Shown here piece by piece: positions 6,456-7,768 of a stretch of DNA of 7,768 bases. Position 1 is the stretch's first letter. The number at the start of each line of letters is the position of its first letter. Source of the DNA: Nitrospirae bacterium GWC2_56_14 (GTDB taxonomy: Bacteria; Nitrospirota; UBA9217); assembly GCA_001803705.1 (NCBI GenBank), contig MHDY01000030.1, positions 1 to 7,768 of the forward strand, in the 5' to 3' direction. The notes below the pieces were generated by a model that was given only the letters and a program-made list of their open reading frames with translations, did no database searches and was not told where the DNA came from. The translations under genes and the position numbers were made by a program.

Positions 6456-6484
6456 TTGACAGCCCGGAAAACCGGCAGTATCAT
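6456..6484 (+). promoter_or_regulatory. Sigma-70-type promoter TTGACA-N17-TATCAT
   Basis: The -35 is the perfect consensus (6456-6461), the spacer is the ideal 17 nt, and the -10 TATCAT (6479-6484) differs from TATAAT at one base. The predicted start point is about 6491. It lies between two intrinsic terminators, so it begins its own transcription unit. A group 2 sigma such as the one encoded at 4770-5753 could also use it, because such factors read near-identical promoters. Confidence 0.8.
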
Positions 6485-6489
6485 TCAAG

Positions 6490-6508
6490 TAGGACAATAA
6501 TGGTCCTG
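6490..6508. promoter_or_regulatory. Second copy of the TAGGAC/GTCCTA palindrome at the start point
   Basis: TAGGAC-N7-GTCCTG lies exactly at the predicted start of transcription. Compared over 23 bp with the reverse strand of 3699-3721 it matches at 18 positions, including both GGAC/GTCC arms and a central ATAAT. In DNA this position would suit a repressor or a roadblock operator. In RNA it would form a 5-bp hairpin at the 5' end. The sequence alone does not decide between these. Confidence 0.5.
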
Positions 6509-6629
6509 ATAGAGCGACGGAGGGAAACCGGCTGGCGCTGCATTCCATGGCCTGAGCGAGGGTCGGATCGTACAAACGTGCGCATTGATGAGGAGGAGCG
6601 GCGGGTTCAGTGCCCACTGCTCCTTTTTT
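6491..6629 (+). ncRNA. Candidate small RNA or attenuated leader (about 139 nt)
   Basis: The unit is bounded by a near-consensus promoter (6456-6484) and an intrinsic terminator (6594-6629), with no credible open reading frame between. The RNA would begin with an AGGAC...GUCCU hairpin and contain a CGG-AGGGAAA-CCG hairpin (from about 6516) with GGA in the loop. Several further GGA motifs follow, including GAGGAGGAG near 6590. I do not recognise a known RNA family or riboswitch. It may be a free-standing small RNA, or the leader of the reductase-like gene at 6665, whose start codon lies 36 nt past the terminator. Confidence 0.5.
6594..6629 (+). terminator. Intrinsic terminator upstream of the reductase-like gene
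   Basis: The arms are GGAGCGGCGGG (6595-6605) and CCCACTGCTCC (6613-6623), with 10 of 11 positions pairing (one G-U), a 7-nt loop and six T (6624-6629). The ascending arm overlaps a ribosome-binding-like GAGGAGGAG. It lies 35 nt before ATG 6665, so it could act as an attenuator for that gene as well as the end of a small RNA. Confidence 0.8.
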
Positions 6630-6664
6630 ATTGGCCAGGCGCCTTTGAAAGGAGCAATAACACC

Positions 6665-7243
6665 ATGAGGAAATTGTTTCTATTCAACATGATCACTCTT
6701 GACGGTTATTTCGAGGGGCCGGGGAGAGATATCAGCTGGCATAACGTGGATGCCGAGTTCAATGAATATGCCGTCGCCATGCTCAATTCCGTGGACCTGC
6801 TGCTTTTCGGGCGCGTGACCTACGAACTCATGGCAGGCTACTGGCCGACCCCGGATGTCATGAAGAACGATCCCCTTGTCGCGGAAAGGATGAACAATCT
6901 CTGGAAGATCGTCTTTTCAAGAACGCTGGACAGGGCCTCCTGGCACAATACGAGGCTGGTGAAGGAAAATATCGAGGAAGAAATAATAAAAGTGAAAAAG
7001 CAGTCCGGAAAGGACATGGCGCTTTTTGGCAGCGGCAGCATTATGGCCGCGTTTGCGCAGCGAGGCCTGATCGATGAATACCGGATCATGGTGAATCCCG
7101 TGGTCCTGGGGAGCGGCAACCCCTTGTTCAAAGGCATGAAGGAAAAGCTGGACCTGGAACTGGTCGATACCCGGACGTTCGGGAACGGAAATGTTTTGCT
7201 TTCCTACAAACCCGTAAAGGGGAAAAAACCGGGAGAGGGATAG
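6665..7243 (+). CDS. RibD C-terminal/dihydrofolate-reductase-like family protein
   Basis: This 192-residue protein has the hallmarks of the stand-alone RibD_C/DHFR-like family (YyaP/YwjB type): the N-terminal strand MRKLFLFNMITLDGYFEGPG, FGRVTYELMAGYW (48-60), KIVFSRTL (81-88), the nucleotide-binding-type turn LFGSGSIMAAF (120-130) and DEYRIMVNPVVLGSGNPLF (137-155). Family members probably bind NADPH and reduce small substrates, but the substrate of this branch is not established and real folate activity should not be assumed. I start at ATG 6665 because the conserved first strand begins there and GGAG (6651-6654) is 10 nt upstream. The same frame is open back to 6029, but that stretch runs through repeats, a promoter and two terminators. 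Expression may depend on reading past the terminator at 6594-6629, since no other good promoter lies in the 35-nt gap. Confidence 0.92.
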   Translation: MRKLFLFNMITLDGYFEGPGRDISWHNVDAEFNEYAVAMLNSVDLLLFGRVTYELMAGYWPTPDVMKNDPLVAERMNNLWKIVFSRTLDRASWHNTRLVKENIEEEIIKVKKQSGKDMALFGSGSIMAAFAQRGLIDEYRIMVNPVVLGSGNPLFKGMKEKLDLELVDTRTFGNGNVLLSYKPVKGKKPGEG

Positions 7244-7272
7244 TTGACGTTTTAACCCGTACTATCCAGCTG

Positions 7273-7294
7273 TTCTCTGTGTTCTCTGTGGTTA
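7273..7294. repeat. Third copy of the CTCTGTG...CTCTGTGGTTA repeat
   Basis: TTCTCTGTGTTCTCTGTGGT followed by TA is the same short repeat as at 6299-6318 and the inverse of 5773-5792. It fills much of the 88-bp gap between the reductase-like and SRPBCC genes. No terminator or convincing promoter is evident in that gap; a TTGACA at 7299 lacks a matching -10. Confidence 0.65.
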
Positions 7295-7331
7295 GATCTT
7301 GACATTACGAGCTGCAGGAGAAGGAGGCAGT

Positions 7332-7768
7332 ATGATACAGATAATCGCTATCGCGGTTGTTTTTCTGATCGCGGGCCTTCTCGCTTTTGCCGCGGCCAGG
7401 CCGGACGAGTTCGAGGTGCAGCGCACGGCGAGCATCAAGGCCGCACCGGAGAAGATCTTTCCCTATATCAATGATCTTCACAGCTGGGGCCTCTGGTCAC
7501 CCTATGAAAAAAAGGACCCCGCAATGAAAAGGACCTACAGCGGATCAGCAGGCAAGGGCGCAGCCTACGAGTGGGAAGGCAACGGGGAGGTGGGCAAGGG
7601 GCGCGTGGAGATCCGGTCAACCGTGCCGTTTTCCGAGGTCTTGATCAAACTGGATATGATAAAACCGATCAAGGGCCACAACAGCGTCAGGTTCCTGCTG
7701 GAACCCGAAGGCGAAGTGACGCACGTTACGTGGGCCATGCGCGGCGACCGGTCGTACGTTGCGAAGGT
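7332..7768 (+). CDS. Membrane-anchored SRPBCC (polyketide cyclase/START-like) protein, 3' partial
   Basis: The frame is open from ATG 7332 to the window edge, giving 145 visible residues; the family is usually about 175 long, so the C-terminus is missing. AAGGAGG (7321-7327) sits 4 nt upstream. Residues 3-22 (IIAIAVVFLIAGLLAFAAA) form one hydrophobic segment, a membrane anchor or uncleaved signal. The SRPBCC domain then follows with EVQRTASIKAAPEKIFPYIN (27-46), HSWGLWSPYEKKDPAMKRTY, GKGAAYEWEGNGEVGKGRVE and EGEVTHVTWAM. These proteins form a helix-grip cavity for a hydrophobic ligand; neither ligand nor reaction is known for this branch. The topology (a short N-terminal anchor) is inferred. 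It lies 88 bp after the reductase-like gene, with a repeat between, so co-transcription is possible but not shown. Confidence 0.9.
   Translation, partial: MIQIIAIAVVFLIAGLLAFAAARPDEFEVQRTASIKAAPEKIFPYINDLHSWGLWSPYEKKDPAMKRTYSGSAGKGAAYEWEGNGEVGKGRVEIRSTVPFSEVLIKLDMIKPIKGHNSVRFLLEPEGEVTHVTWAMRGDRSYVAK

Noticed and set aside
6505..6530. Hammerhead ribozyme core (CTGATAGAG ... GAAA)
   Set aside because: The conserved CUGAUGA is not matched and the required stems and cleavage site are not found.
6029..6664. Open + frame extending the reductase-like protein upstream by 212 residues
   Set aside because: It translates palindromic repeats, two terminators and a promoter. The conserved family N-terminus starts at ATG 6665 with its own ribosome-binding site.
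6510..6664. A second sigma-54 promoter downstream of the palindrome at 6490
   Set aside because: Several GG dinucleotides were checked, including 6534, 6549 and 6633; none has GC at the required 10-nt spacing.
7299..7331. TTGACA as a promoter for the SRPBCC gene
   Set aside because: A 17-nt spacer would put the -10 on AGGAGG, and no TATAAT-like hexamer lies at an acceptable distance.

Overview
This window looks like a chromosomal segment of a GC-rich bacterium. The PAS/GAF kinase, the NtrC-type activator, the stand-alone receivers, the RpoS-like sigma factor and the abundant small palindromic repeats suggest Desulfobacterota (Deltaproteobacteria) or Nitrospirota. That placement is an impression from gene style, not from a marker gene. 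Every convincing gene is on the + strand.

Layout. Bases 1-3270 hold a two-component pair: the C-terminal part of a PAS-GAF-PAS histidine kinase (5' end outside the window) and an overlapping NtrC-family sigma-54-dependent response regulator. Bases 3271-3802 are intergenic. They contain two tandem palindromic repeat elements (3312-3586), a perfect 8-bp-arm palindrome (3699-3721) and a consensus-quality sigma-54 promoter (3769-3784). Bases 3803-5753 form a tight three-gene operon: a canonical stand-alone receiver, a second stand-alone receiver whose phospho-acceptor Asp is replaced by Glu, and a group 2 (RpoS-like) sigma-70 factor. Bases 5754-6376 are a gene-free island of nested palindromic repeats. 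It is followed by an intrinsic terminator (6377-6413), a consensus sigma-70 promoter (6456-6484), a second copy of the 3699 palindrome (6490-6508) and a second intrinsic terminator (6594-6629). The last two genes are a RibD-C/dihydrofolate-reductase-like protein (6665-7243) and the start of a membrane-anchored SRPBCC protein (7332 to the window edge).

How it may work together. The kinase and NtrC-type regulator form a cognate pair. The only good sigma-54 promoter in the window lies just downstream of them, with a palindrome centred near -85, the usual place for an NtrC-family enhancer. It drives the receiver-receiver-sigma operon. The simplest reading is a local cascade: signal, kinase, enhancer-binding protein, sigma-54, then two receivers and an RpoS-like sigma factor. 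This resembles in outline the Hk2-Rrp2-RpoN-RpoS pathway of Borrelia. The same palindrome recurs at the start point of a short transcription unit (about 140 nt, a candidate small RNA or attenuated leader) ahead of the reductase-like gene, which may tie that locus to the same regulator. The cascade and the shared operator are inferences; the promoter, palindromes, terminators and domain motifs are seen directly.
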